Below are positions 18,058 through 26,726 of a stretch of 64,000 bases of DNA, one piece after another. How positions within the stretch are numbered: the stretch's first letter is position 1; each line of letters begins with the position of its first letter. Origin of the DNA: Bog-756 sp963841885 (GTDB lineage Bacteria > Actinomycetota > Acidimicrobiia > Acidimicrobiales > RAAP-2). The stretch lies in NCBI GenBank assembly GCA_963841885.1, contig CAWJEK010000015.1:1-64000 (forward strand), in the 5' to 3' direction. The translations under genes and the position numbers were made by a program. A model generated the notes under the pieces. It was not told the origin of the DNA and did no database searches. It was given only the letters and a program-made list of their open reading frames with translations.

Positions 18058-21000
18058 ATGGCGGGCGGAGGAGGGGGTGGACGGGTCGAGACGCTGACCG
18101 TCCTCTTCACCGACCTGGTCGGGTCGACCGAGCTGCGGACCCGGATCGGAGAGGAGCGGTCCGACCACCTGCGGCACGCCCACGACGGCCTGCTGCGCGA
18201 CGCCATCTACGCGGTCGGCGGACGGGTCGTGAAGTCGACCGGTGACGGGGTGATGGCCACGTTCCCGGGGGCGGCCGACGCGGTCGCCGCCGCCGTCGCC
18301 GTCCAGCAGGCAATCGACCGGCACAACCGGACGGCCGGCGGTGAGCGGCTCGAGGTGCGCATCGGCCTGAGCGTCGGCGACGTCACCGTCGAGGAGGACG
18401 GTGACTGCTTCGGGCTGCCGGTGGTCGAGGCCCAGCGACTCGAAGCGGCCAGCGCCCCCGGCCAGATCCTGTGCGCGGCAATGGTGCGCGGCATGGCCCG
18501 GGGACGGGGCGGCCACGAGTTCCGGTCGATCGGGGAGCTCGAACTGAAGGGACTGCCCGAGCCGCTCGAGGTGGACGAGGTGGTGTGGGAACCCGAGGTC
18601 GACGGGACCGACAGCCGGCCCGGGCTGCCGCCCCTGCTGGCCACGCCGCACGCCTTCGATCTGGCCGGGCGGGAATCGGAGCTCGCCCGGCTCACCGACG
18701 CGTGGAAGCAGAGCGGCGAGGGACCCGGACAACTGTTCCTCCTCTCCGGCGAGCCCGGGATCGGAAAGACCCGGCTGGTCGCCGAGCTGGCCGCCACCGT
18801 GGTCGCCTCGGGCGGGATCGTGCTTGCCGGCCGCAGCGACGAGGACCTCACCGCCCCCTACGGCCCGGTGGCCGACGCCCTCACCTGGTGGGCGACGGCG
18901 GTGGGCCCCGGGGCCCACCTGGGTGAGTGGCCCGGGGAGCTGGTGCGCCTCGTCCCCTTCCTGGCGATGCTCGACCCGACCCTGGCCGACGCCGTACGGC
19001 CGAACGACTCGCCGGACGCCACCCTCCTCAACCAGTCCATCCGGTCCTGGCTGGAGGCCACGGCCCGCATCTCCCCCGTACTGCTGGTCCTCGACGATCT
19101 GCACTGGGCCGACGCCGCCACCCTCGTCTTCGTCCGCTCGCTGTTCGACCGGTCGCCCCCCGAGCGTCTCCTCGTCGTCGGCACCTACCGCGACACCGAC
19201 CTCGACCGGACCCACCCGCTGGCAGGCGTCCTGGCCGATCTCCGGCGCCACGAGCACGTCACCCGCCTGCCCGTCGCCGGCCTGGACGAGTCGGGTGTCG
19301 TCGAGTTCCTGTCACTGGCCGCCGCCTACGAGCTCGACGATCCGGGCCGGGCATTGGCACGCGCCGTGTGGGAGGAGTCGTCGGGTAACCCGTTCTTCGT
19401 AGGCGAGATCCTCCGCCATCTGGCCGAGTCGGGCGCCATCGTCGAGCGGGACGGCGCCTGGGTGTCCGACCTCGATCCCACCGACGTCGGCATCCCCGAG
19501 GGAATCCGCGAGGTGGTCGGTCGCAGGTTGACCCGCCTCGGACCCGAGGTCGAGCGGATCCTGTCGACGGCGGCGGTGGTCGGTCTCGAGTTCGGCGTCG
19601 ACCTCGTGGCCGTCGTGCTCGGCGACGATGTGGACGACGTCCTCGACCGACTCGAGCAGGCCGGCCGGGCCGCGTTGGTGGACGAGGCGACGGTCGACCG
19701 TTGGCGCTTCGCCCACGCCATCGTTCGCGAGACATTGCTGAGCGAGCTGTCGAGCACCCGCCGGGTGCGTCAGCACCGCAAGGTGGCGGTCGCCCTCGAG
19801 GTCCTGCACGCCGAAGACCCCGACCAAGTGGTCAACCAGCTGGCTCACCACTGGGGTGAGGCCGCCGTCGGCGGTGCCGACGTGGACACCGCGGTCAGGT
19901 GGGCAGTCCGGGCCGGCGACCGGGCCGTGGCCAAGGCGGCCATCGCTGATGCGGCCCGGTGGTATGAGCAAGCGGTCGGCCTGATCGACCCCGACGAGCC
20001 GGAGGACGCCGCCGTCTGCGACCTGCTGGTCAAGCTGGCCAGGGCCCAGGCGCAGGGCGGAGGTGTGGAGTACCGGGGAACGATGCTGCGGGCCGCCGAC
20101 CTGGCCCGGGACCTCGACGACCACGCGCTTCTGACCGACGCCCTGGTGATCAGCCCCCATACCGGCTATGCGCAGGACACGACATTGGCGCACCCTGAGT
20201 TGATCGAGCGCCTCGAGGGCGCGCTGGAGGTGGTGGGTCCTGACGAACCCGGTCTGCGGGCCAGGTTGCTGTCGGCCCTGTCGCTCGAGCTGGAGTTCAT
20301 CGGCGAGGCACGGCGGCGGAGCACCCTCTGCGACGAAGCCTACGTGCTCGCCGTCCGGTCGAACGAGGTGGAGGCACTGACTGCCGCGCTCAAGGGCATC
20401 ATCTACTCGCAGCCCCAATCGCTCAACAACGCGGTGAAGGTGCAGCTGCACCAGGAGGCGACGCTCGCCCTCCTCGATCGGTCCCTCGTCGCCGGGAATG
20501 CCGACCTCGCCCTGACGTGCGCGTGGATGGCCTGGTGGAACGCGCTCTACCTCGGGGACCGGGCTGGGGCCGACACCATCCACCAGACGGCTCAGGAGCT
20601 TGCCGGGCGACGGCCGACCCCGATCGCGCAGCGCCTGGTGGCGCAACTCGATGTGATGACCGCCATGGTCGACGGGGACCTCGACCGCGCCGGCTCATGC
20701 ATGAGCGCGCAGGTGGGTGTGTGGGACCACGACTCGACGTCCGAAGGCAACGACGTCTACGCGTTCACCCTGGCGCTCGAGGGTGGATACGTCGAAGCGG
20801 CGATTCCCGTGCTCGAAGAAGCGGTGGCGACTGTCGCACAGCAGGCGTACGCCAAGGCACTGTTGGCCACGGCCTGCGTCGAGTCCGGCCACACGGACCG
20901 GGCGAACGAGCTGTTCGACTGGTTCGTCGATGATGGTTCTCGCGCGGTGCCGGACGACACGCTCTACCCACCGACCTTCGGGATGTGGCTGGAGATCGGC

Positions 21001-21378
21001 TGGGCACTGCGCCGGGTCGACCGGCGGGAGGCGATGGAGACGTGGCTCCGACTGGTGGACGACCACCCGGTCCTGCTGACGGGCATCGTGTACCTCGGCT
21101 CCACCGATCGCTTCCGCGGCATGGTCGCCCGACTGGCGGGTGACGACGACTCGGCCGAGGCGTACTTCCGGTCCACGGTGGCGTACAACGAGTCGGTCGG
21201 GGCCGTCCCCATGGCGGCCGCCGCCCGGAGTGACTGGGCCGAGCTCTGCCTCGACCGCGGCGACTTTGGGCAGGCCGCGGCTCTGGCCCGGGCCACCCTC
21301 GAGGTCATCGGCGACCTGCCGCTTGCACGCCAGACGGGGCGGGCCCAGGCGGTCCTGGACCGTGTGGCGGCGGACTGA
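18058..21378 (+). CDS. Class III nucleotide cyclase - AAA/STAND ATPase - TPR-like regulator
   Basis: A 1106-residue signalling protein. Residues 10-185 are a class III adenylyl/guanylyl cyclase domain: FTDLVGSTELR supplies the first metal Asp and KSTGDGVMATF the second. Residues about 200-480 are a STAND-type ATPase with Walker A SGEPGIGKTR and Walker B LLVLDDLHWAD. The remaining 600 residues are helical, TPR-like. Related proteins often end in a LuxR HTH; none is visible here, so output may be cNMP or protein contacts. No membrane segment. The ATG is 6 nt behind TAGCCT, so it is probably leaderless. It is the only gene between two copies of a dehydrogenase gene end. Confidence 0.88.
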   Translation: MAGGGGGGRVETLTVLFTDLVGSTELRTRIGEERSDHLRHAHDGLLRDAIYAVGGRVVKSTGDGVMATFPGAADAVAAAVAVQQAIDRHNRTAGGERLEVRIGLSVGDVTVEEDGDCFGLPVVEAQRLEAASAPGQILCAAMVRGMARGRGGHEFRSIGELELKGLPEPLEVDEVVWEPEVDGTDSRPGLPPLLATPHAFDLAGRESELARLTDAWKQSGEGPGQLFLLSGEPGIGKTRLVAELAATVVASGGIVLAGRSDEDLTAPYGPVADALTWWATAVGPGAHLGEWPGELVRLVPFLAMLDPTLADAVRPNDSPDATLLNQSIRSWLEATARISPVLLVLDDLHWADAATLVFVRSLFDRSPPERLLVVGTYRDTDLDRTHPLAGVLADLRRHEHVTRLPVAGLDESGVVEFLSLAAAYELDDPGRALARAVWEESSGNPFFVGEILRHLAESGAIVERDGAWVSDLDPTDVGIPEGIREVVGRRLTRLGPEVERILSTAAVVGLEFGVDLVAVVLGDDVDDVLDRLEQAGRAALVDEATVDRWRFAHAIVRETLLSELSSTRRVRQHRKVAVALEVLHAEDPDQVVNQLAHHWGEAAVGGADVDTAVRWAVRAGDRAVAKAAIADAARWYEQAVGLIDPDEPEDAAVCDLLVKLARAQAQGGGVEYRGTMLRAADLARDLDDHALLTDALVISPHTGYAQDTTLAHPELIERLEGALEVVGPDEPGLRARLLSALSLELEFIGEARRRSTLCDEAYVLAVRSNEVEALTAALKGIIYSQPQSLNNAVKVQLHQEATLALLDRSLVAGNADLALTCAWMAWWNALYLGDRAGADTIHQTAQELAGRRPTPIAQRLVAQLDVMTAMVDGDLDRAGSCMSAQVGVWDHDSTSEGNDVYAFTLALEGGYVEAAIPVLEEAVATVAQQAYAKALLATACVESGHTDRANELFDWFVDDGSRAVPDDTLYPPTFGMWLEIGWALRRVDRREAMETWLRLVDDHPVLLTGIVYLGSTDRFRGMVARLAGDDDSAEAYFRSTVAYNESVGAVPMAAAARSDWAELCLDRGDFGQAAALARATLEVIGDLPLARQTGRAQAVLDRVAAD

Positions 21379-21389
21379 CCCTCGGGAAG

Positions 21390-21459
21390 GATCACCCAGA
21401 TCTACGAGGGGACGAACCAGATCCAGCGGGTGGTGATCGCCAAGGGACTGCTGGGGTGA
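21390..21459 (+). pseudogene. Remnant: duplicated 3' end of an acyl-CoA dehydrogenase gene (repeat copy B)
   Basis: Encodes ITQIYEGTNQIQRVVIAKGLLG and a stop, with the catalytic-Glu motif, but nothing upstream continues the frame into dehydrogenase sequence: the cyclase stop lies 11 bp before it. It is 68/70 identical to 17635-17704. Either a duplication of the flank or the far junction of an inserted segment. Confidence 0.85.
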
Positions 21460-21591
21460 TGGCCGGATGAGCCCCATCGGATAGTCGACCCACCGACAAA
21501 TCCTGGGACCCGTTCCTCTGACCCGCCACGGCCGGTCGACCGGAGCCGACGGCAGGTACGTAGCGAGCTACCTCGTCCGGACCTCTGAACG

Positions 21592-22125
21592 CTACCGACG
21601 AGACCCGGCCTCTGCCACCAGGTCGCTGGTCGTGCCGTCCGGTACCGCGGCCTCGTAGGCGGCACGCAGCTGATCGCTGGCACGCGGTGCGTCCGGGTTC
21701 GGGCGCGGGATGCCGAGGTGGAGTTCGCGCAGTTCGTCGATCATCGCCGCCACGAGCTCGGGCCCCCCGTCGCGAAGCAGCTCGGCTCGGACCCGCAGGC
21801 GGTGCTCGCCTTCGCGGTGGGCGAGCCCCCAGTCGCCGAACGCGACCATGACCGGGAGAACTTGGATGCCCGCCTCGGTGAGCGAATAGGCCGCCCGCTG
21901 TCCACGGTGGGCGTCGTCGCGGGTGAGCAGACCGGCGGCCACGAGCTGCTTGAGGCGGCTGGAGAGGATGTTGGTGGCAATGCCCTCCTCGGAACCCGCG
22001 ATCAGCTCGCGGAAGTGGCGGCGGCCACCGAACATGATGTCGCGCAGCACCAGCATCGCCCACGGGTCGCCGAGCACCTCGACGGCGGCGTTGATCGGGC
22101 ATCCCGATCGTGGGGCGTTATTCAT
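21592..22125 (-). CDS. HxlR-family transcriptional regulator
   Basis: Winged-helix DNA-binding protein of 177 residues. The N-terminal Cys motif (RSGCPINAAVEVLGDPWAMLVLRDI) and the wing region FRELIAGSEEGIATNILSSRLKQLVAAGLL are typical of HxlR; a C-terminal extension of about 70 residues follows. Members sense electrophiles or redox stress, often through that Cys (here C10). The ATG at 22125 has GGAGGAG just upstream; a longer frame to 22191 would run into the operator region. It is divergent from a DHFR/RibD-like reductase, with two palindromes between them, so it probably controls itself and that gene. Confidence 0.9.
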   Translation of the reverse strand: MNNAPRSGCPINAAVEVLGDPWAMLVLRDIMFGGRRHFRELIAGSEEGIATNILSSRLKQLVAAGLLTRDDAHRGQRAAYSLTEAGIQVLPVMVAFGDWGLAHREGEHRLRVRAELLRDGGPELVAAMIDELRELHLGIPRPNPDAPRASDQLRAAYEAAVPDGTTSDLVAEAGSRR

Positions 22126-22164
22126 ATGCTCCTCCGAAAGTACTTGCAGTCCACCACTGCTCCT

Positions 22165-22177
22165 GAGTACAGTACTC
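22165..22177. promoter_or_regulatory. Palindrome GAGTACAGTACTC, candidate HxlR operator
   Basis: Arms GAGTA and TACTC around CAG in the AT-richer divergent promoter region between the HxlR and reductase genes. Confidence 0.45.
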
Positions 22178-22184
22178 GCAACCG

Positions 22185-22199
22185 ATTGCAAGTTGCAAT
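22185..22199. promoter_or_regulatory. Perfect palindrome ATTGCAAGTTGCAAT, candidate HxlR operator
   Basis: Seven-base perfect arms ATTGCAA and TTGCAAT around one G, 28 bp before the reductase start. Well placed to block that promoter. Confidence 0.55.
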
Positions 22200-22226
22200 C
22201 ACAATACTTCCATGTTGGGGGAAACG

Positions 22227-22886
22227 ATGTCCCGAGTCCGCGTCCACAACTTCTCGATCTCCCTGGACGGGTTCGGGACCGGCGAAGGCCTCACCTTCGA
22301 CGCACCGTTCGGGCACGCCGGCCGTCGTCTCCACGAGTGGATGTTCACCACCCAATTCGGGCACTCGGTCATCTTGGGTCAGCCGGGTGGCTCGACCGGC
22401 GTCGACAACGCGTTCGCGGAACGGCTGAATGTCGGGTTCGGCGCCGAGATCATGGGCCGGGGCAAGTTCGGCCCGCAGACCGGGGAGTGGACCGATGTCG
22501 GCACCGAGGACGAGTGGCGCGGTTTTTGGGGGCCGAACCCGCCGTTCCACACGCCGGTGTTCGTGCTCACCCACCACGCCCGCCCGTCGATCGAGATGGA
22601 AGGCGGCACCGTGTTCCACTTCGTCGATGCCTCTCCGCAGGAGGCTCTCGACCTCGCCCGGGAGGCCGCCGGTGACCTCGATGTGCGTATCGGCGGCGGC
22701 CCGACGGTCGTCCGGGACTTCCTCGCCGCCGACCTCATCGATGCCCTCCACGTCGTGTTGGTGCCGATCCTGCTCGGCCGCGGTGTGCGACTGTGGGACG
22801 GCCTCGAAGGCATCGAGGAGCGCTTCGACCGCGAGGCGGTCTCGTCACCGAGCGGCGTCACCCACCTGACCTTCACACGCCGCTGA
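22227..22886 (+). CDS. Dihydrofolate reductase / RibD C-terminal family protein
   Basis: A 219-residue member of the RibD_C/DHFR-like reductase fold, probably NADPH-dependent. It shows the N-terminal strand VHNFSISLDGF, IMGRGKFG in the cofactor region, PVFVLTHHARP and the nucleotide-binding IGGGPTVVRDFLAADLIDALHVVLVPILLGRGVRLW. Such proteins next to HxlR or MarR regulators are usually uncharacterised stress reductases; true folate or riboflavin activity is unlikely. I use ATG 22227 (GGGGGA 4 nt upstream); ATG 22212 would add five residues. Confidence 0.88.
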   Translation: MSRVRVHNFSISLDGFGTGEGLTFDAPFGHAGRRLHEWMFTTQFGHSVILGQPGGSTGVDNAFAERLNVGFGAEIMGRGKFGPQTGEWTDVGTEDEWRGFWGPNPPFHTPVFVLTHHARPSIEMEGGTVFHFVDASPQEALDLAREAAGDLDVRIGGGPTVVRDFLAADLIDALHVVLVPILLGRGVRLWDGLEGIEERFDREAVSSPSGVTHLTFTRR

Positions 22887-23089
22887 CCCATCTGGCGGAC
22901 GAGTGACGACCTGCCCCGGAACGCCGGGACACGGTCCCACCTCGGCACTCGTGGGGCACGAGCCACCGCGGTCTGGTGGGCGACGGTGTCCGACCCCACA
23001 CGTCCGCCGGTCACCTGCTCGGTGGCGACCGGCGGACGGGTGGGCATGCCTCGACGGGCGGTCGTCGGCTTCCGGCCGATGACGAACCG

Positions 23090-23914
23090 TCAGGACCTGA
23101 TGAAATCCAACAGGTCGGCGTTGATCGTCTCGGCTTGGGTCGTGGGCATGCCATGGGGGAAACCGGCATACGTCTTCAGTAGACCGTTCTCCAGGAGTGC
23201 CGCGGTGAGCGGTGCAGAATCGCCATAGGGGACGACCTGATCGTCGTCCCCGTGCATTACCAGCACGGGAACGGTGATCACCTTCAGGTCCTCGGTGAAG
23301 TCCGTCTGGGAAAAGGCGACGATTCCGTCGTAGTGCGCCTTCGCCCCACCCATCATCCCCTGGCGCCACCAGTTCTCGATGAGGGCCTCCGATGGCTCGG
23401 TGCCCGGCCGATTGAAGCCGTAGAAGGGCCCCGACGCCAGACCTCGGTAGAACTCGGACCGACCGCCGGCGACCTGGGCCTGAAAGTCGTCGAACACGCT
23501 CTTGGACAGGCCTCCAGGATTGGCATCGGTCCTGACCATGAGGGGCGGCACTGCGGCGATGAGTGCCGCCTTGGCGACCCGGCTCTCGCCGTGACGAGCG
23601 AGATAGCGCACTACCTCGCCACCTCCGGTGGAGTGCCCGATGTGCACGGCGTCGTGGAGGTCCAGTTCCGCCGTCAGCTCCGCAAGGTCGTCCGCGTAGT
23701 GGTCCATGTCGTGCCCTTCAGCGGTCTGGGCCGAGCGGCCGTGTCCACGTCGATCGTGGGCGATGACCCGGAAGCCGTGATTGAGGAAGAACAACATCTG
23801 CGTGTCCCAGTCGTCGGCTGAAAGAGGCCAGCCATGGCTGAACACGATCGGTTGTCCCGATCCCCAGTCCTTGTAGAAGATCTCCGTTCCGTCCATCGTG
23901 ATGATCGTGCTCAT
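23090..23914 (-). CDS. Alpha/beta hydrolase (non-haem chloroperoxidase / esterase type)
   Basis: A 274-residue alpha/beta hydrolase. The oxyanion motif HGWPLSADDW, the nucleophile elbow GHSTGGGE (Ser), the acid in VMHGDDDQVVP and the catalytic His in GFPHGMPTT are all in place. RRGHGRS and the C-terminal ETINADLLDFI are typical of the cofactor-free chloroperoxidase/arylesterase group, whose main activity is ester or perhydrolysis. No signal peptide. AGGAGG lies 9 nt before the ATG. It is followed at 24084 by another hydrolase gene on the same strand, so the two may form one unit. Confidence 0.9.
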   Translation of the reverse strand: MSTIITMDGTEIFYKDWGSGQPIVFSHGWPLSADDWDTQMLFFLNHGFRVIAHDRRGHGRSAQTAEGHDMDHYADDLAELTAELDLHDAVHIGHSTGGGEVVRYLARHGESRVAKAALIAAVPPLMVRTDANPGGLSKSVFDDFQAQVAGGRSEFYRGLASGPFYGFNRPGTEPSEALIENWWRQGMMGGAKAHYDGIVAFSQTDFTEDLKVITVPVLVMHGDDDQVVPYGDSAPLTAALLENGLLKTYAGFPHGMPTTQAETINADLLDFIRS

Positions 23915-24083
23915 TGTTCAAATTCCTCCTGTATGTGTAGTGGTGGTATCGGTTTGTAAGAGTCAGTGGGTCGGTGGTGCGCATCAGCCGTGGGATCGTC
24001 AGCGGGGATCCGGTGGGCCGAATCTCCATCAGCTCACGGGTCCGTCGATGGCGACCGGTGGGCGGTGTTCCGGTCTGTGCGAC

Positions 24084-25302
24084 CTACCGCAGTGGCCTGA
24101 AGCCCGCCCGGACCTCTTCTGCGAAAAGCTGCGGTTCCTGCCACGCCGCGAAGTGGCCACCCCGATCGACCTCGTGGAAATACGTGAGGTCGGAGTACGC
24201 ATCCTCGGCCCAGCTCCTCGGAGCCTGGAAGAGCTCCCTCGGGAAGACGCTCACCGCCGCCGGCAGGGAGACACCCTTGACGTCGAAGAATCCCAGCTCG
24301 TTCTCCCAGTAGAGGCGTCCCGACGAGATCCCGGTATTGGTCAGCCAGGTGAACGTGATGTTGTCGAGCACCTCGTCCCTGGTGAGGTTGCCGATCGGTC
24401 GCTGGTCGACGAACGCAGACGAGATGTCCTCGTAGCTCTCCGCGTCATGGTCGAGCATCCAGGCGGCGAGGGCGACGGGCGAGTCCGACAATCCGTAGAG
24501 CGTCTGGGGACGAAGACCCATCTCGACGGCGTAACCGATTCCCTCCGTGTAGACCCGCCGCAACTGCTCGTAAGCGCGTCGCTCGGCACGTGACAGGTCG
24601 GGGGATGGGGAATCGGCCCGCAGCGGAGCGAGCAGGGACGAGATGTCGGACGGGACCACGCCGGGCATGTTGGAGTGGATCCCGATGAGTCCCGGGGGCG
24701 CCTGCACTCCCATCAGGTCGGTGATGATCGCCCCCCAGTCGCCCCCCTGGGCCACGTAGCCCGCATAGCCGAGTCGATCCATCAGCACAGCCCAGGCACG
24801 TGCCACCCGGGCCGGATCCCAGCCGGTCTCCGTGGGCTTGCCCGAGAGCCCGTAGCCGGGGATCGAAGGGATGACGAGGTGGAAGGCATCTTCGCGCGCG
24901 CCCACCGTGCGCTGTCGGATCGGTGAGGTGTCCGATGACGCCCAGCATCTCGACGATGGATCCGGGCCACCCATGCGTGATGATCAGCGGCAGCACGTCC
25001 TCGTGATGCGACCGCACGTGCACGAAGTGGACATCGAGTCCGTCGATCTCGGTGACGAATTGCGGGAAGGTGTTCAACCTCGCCGCAACTCGGTCGAAGT
25101 CGTAGGTGGTGCCCCAATAGTCCATCAGAGCCCGGATCGTGGCGAGCTGGACCCCCTGCGAGGCATCAATGACGAGTTCGGCCTCGGGCAAGCGTGTGTT
25201 CCTGACGCGGGCTTTCAGGTCCTCGATGTCCGAGTCGGGAAAGTCGAGAGTGAACGGTCGGATGGCGGTGACGTCCACAGCTCGGTCGTTGACGAGTGTC
25301 AT
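24084..25302 (-). CDS. Epoxide hydrolase, frame broken
   Basis: Alpha/beta hydrolase with an EHN (epoxide hydrolase N-terminal) domain. The first part, from ATG 25302 (GAGGAG upstream), gives RPFTLDFPDSDIEDLKARV, YWGTTYDFDR and the oxyanion loop ITHGWPGSIVEM. The second frame carries DAFHLVIPSIPGYGLSGKP, the nucleophile in GGDWGAIITD and the final catalytic His in VDRGGHFAAWQEP. The break falls at the (CG)4 run at 24893-24900: one more CG unit joins both parts into a normal protein of about 407 residues. Both halves are full and conserved, so a single dinucleotide slip, real or a sequence error, is the likely cause. Confidence 0.87.
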
Positions 25303-25475
25303 GTTTCTTCTCCTCGGGTTCGTGGCGACTCGTGTGAGGGCTTCGTCACGATCGCGCCGTCGCCCTCCGAGGTCATCCCGGCCAACCGGACTTCCTAAGT
25401 CGGGCTGGTGGGGTCGAAATATTCCTGTTAGCTGCAATGTGCGGTCGACGTGCGTCTGTCATGCTCCTCGGGACC

Positions 25476-25865
25476 ATGCCGATCCGCCTCCTGATCGTCG
25501 ATGACAACCACGAGTTCCTGGACGCTGCTCGCCGGGCCCTCGAAGGCGACGGCATCCGAGTCGTCGGCATGGCTTCGACGGCCGCCGAGGCGATCTCCAA
25601 GCACGGCGAGTTGCGACCCGATCTCACGCTGATCGACGTGAATCTGGGTGACGAGGACGGTGTGGCGCTCGCCCGGGCCCTGTCGGGAGGACCCGGGCCC
25701 GATCCCGAGAGGGTGATCCTGATCTCCACCTATCCGGAGGAGGACCTGACGGACCTCGTCGAGACCCTGCCCTCCGTCGCGTTCCTGTCCAAGTCGCATC
25801 TCTCCGGAGCCGCCGTCCGCTCCCTGATCCAGCGGTCAGGGGACAGCGGGAGCGGGACCGCCTAG
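25476..25865 (+). CDS. Single-domain response regulator receiver
   Basis: A 129-residue receiver domain without output domain. LLIVDDNHEFL gives the acidic pair, LTLIDVNLGDEDG the phospho-acceptor Asp, ILISTYP the Thr/Ser switch and AFLSKSHLSG the conserved Lys. The ATG at 25476 starts exactly at the domain; longer starts (25461, 25437) have no ribosome site. Its 3' end overlaps the convergent LuxR-type regulator by 30 bp, and a histidine kinase lies just beyond, so it may be a phosphate sink or a second target of that kinase. Confidence 0.85.
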   Translation: MPIRLLIVDDNHEFLDAARRALEGDGIRVVGMASTAAEAISKHGELRPDLTLIDVNLGDEDGVALARALSGGPGPDPERVILISTYPEEDLTDLVETLPSVAFLSKSHLSGAAVRSLIQRSGDSGSGTA

Positions 25866-26519
25866 CGCGTCGAGATATGTGAGGACCGCGAGCACCCGGC
25901 GGTGGTCGTCTCCCGTTTCCGGGATCCGGAGTTTCGGAAAGATGTGCTGGACGTGCTTTTCGACCGTTCCCTCACTCACGTACAGCCTTCGGGCGATGCC
26001 GGCGTTGGAATAGCCCTCGGCCATGACCGTGAGGACTTCACGTTCCCGTGGGGTCAGGGCGTCCAGCGGATCGTTCCTGCGGCGCGCCGAGACCAGTTCA
26101 TTGACGAGGCCCGGATCGATGACAGATCCGCCCCGCCTCACCCGCTCGACCGATTCGAGGAAATCCGCCACGTCGGTCACCCGACTCTTCAGCAGGTAGC
26201 CGACCCCGGATCCGCCGTTCAGCAGATCGAGTGCCTCGTCCATCTCGACATGGGCGGAGAGCAGCAGGACCGCCACCCCGGGAAAGTCGGAACGAATGGT
26301 CCTGGCCGCTTCGAGTCCCTCGGTTCCGTAGCCCGGGGGCATGCGGATGTCGATGATGACCAGATCCGGAGCGACACCGCTCACGAGACCGAGTAACTCC
26401 ACGGCATCGTCGGCCTGGCCGACGACCGCGAACCCTGAGCTCTGCAGCAGGCTGGCGATACCCTCGCGCAGCAGCACGTCGTCGTCCGCGAGCACGACCC
26501 GGTTCGCCAGTTCGTTCAT
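25836..26519 (-). CDS. NarL/LuxR-type response regulator
   Basis: A 227-residue DNA-binding response regulator. The receiver has VVLADDDVLLREG, the phospho-acceptor in LVIIDIRMPPG, the switch in LLLSAHV and the Lys in GYLLKSRV; the LuxR HTH follows (LTPREREVLTVMAEGYSNAGIARRLYVSEGTVEKHVQHIFPKL is split by the usual helix pattern). The -MPP-GYGTEG- spacing is typical of actinobacterial NarL proteins. It is divergent from the histidine kinase at 26727, so the two very probably form a two-component system. Confidence 0.93.
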   Translation of the reverse strand: MNELANRVVLADDDVLLREGIASLLQSSGFAVVGQADDAVELLGLVSGVAPDLVIIDIRMPPGYGTEGLEAARTIRSDFPGVAVLLLSAHVEMDEALDLLNGGSGVGYLLKSRVTDVADFLESVERVRRGGSVIDPGLVNELVSARRRNDPLDALTPREREVLTVMAEGYSNAGIARRLYVSEGTVEKHVQHIFPKLRIPETGDDHRRVLAVLTYLDALGGPAPAVP

Positions 26520-26546
26520 GTGCTGTAGGCGGGGCTCGCTGGTCCA

Positions 26547-26611
26547 GGCACCCGTCCATTATCTGTTGTCCGTGCAGGATGATCCACCGGTGAGGAACTC
26601 GGACGGGTGCC
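26547..26611. promoter_or_regulatory. Long-spaced inverted repeat in the two-component promoter region
   Basis: Perfect 11-bp arms GGCACCCGTCC (26547-26557) and GGACGGGTGCC (26601-26611), 43 bp apart, between the divergent regulator and kinase genes. They could be two half-sites for the regulator bound at distance. Confidence 0.45.
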
Positions 26612-26726
26612 CCGACGGGACCTCATCGGCTGACAGGCTCGACGGGTGGGTCCGCTCGGGCCGACCGGTGCGGCGTCCGGTGGGCGACGCTGGGTGATCT
26701 GGGGCACGATCAGTTACCGTCGAAGG

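Noticed and set aside
17705..21459. Classical prophage or transposon between the two dehydrogenase ends
   Set aside because: No integrase, transposase or terminal inverted repeats are present; only the direct repeats support insertion.
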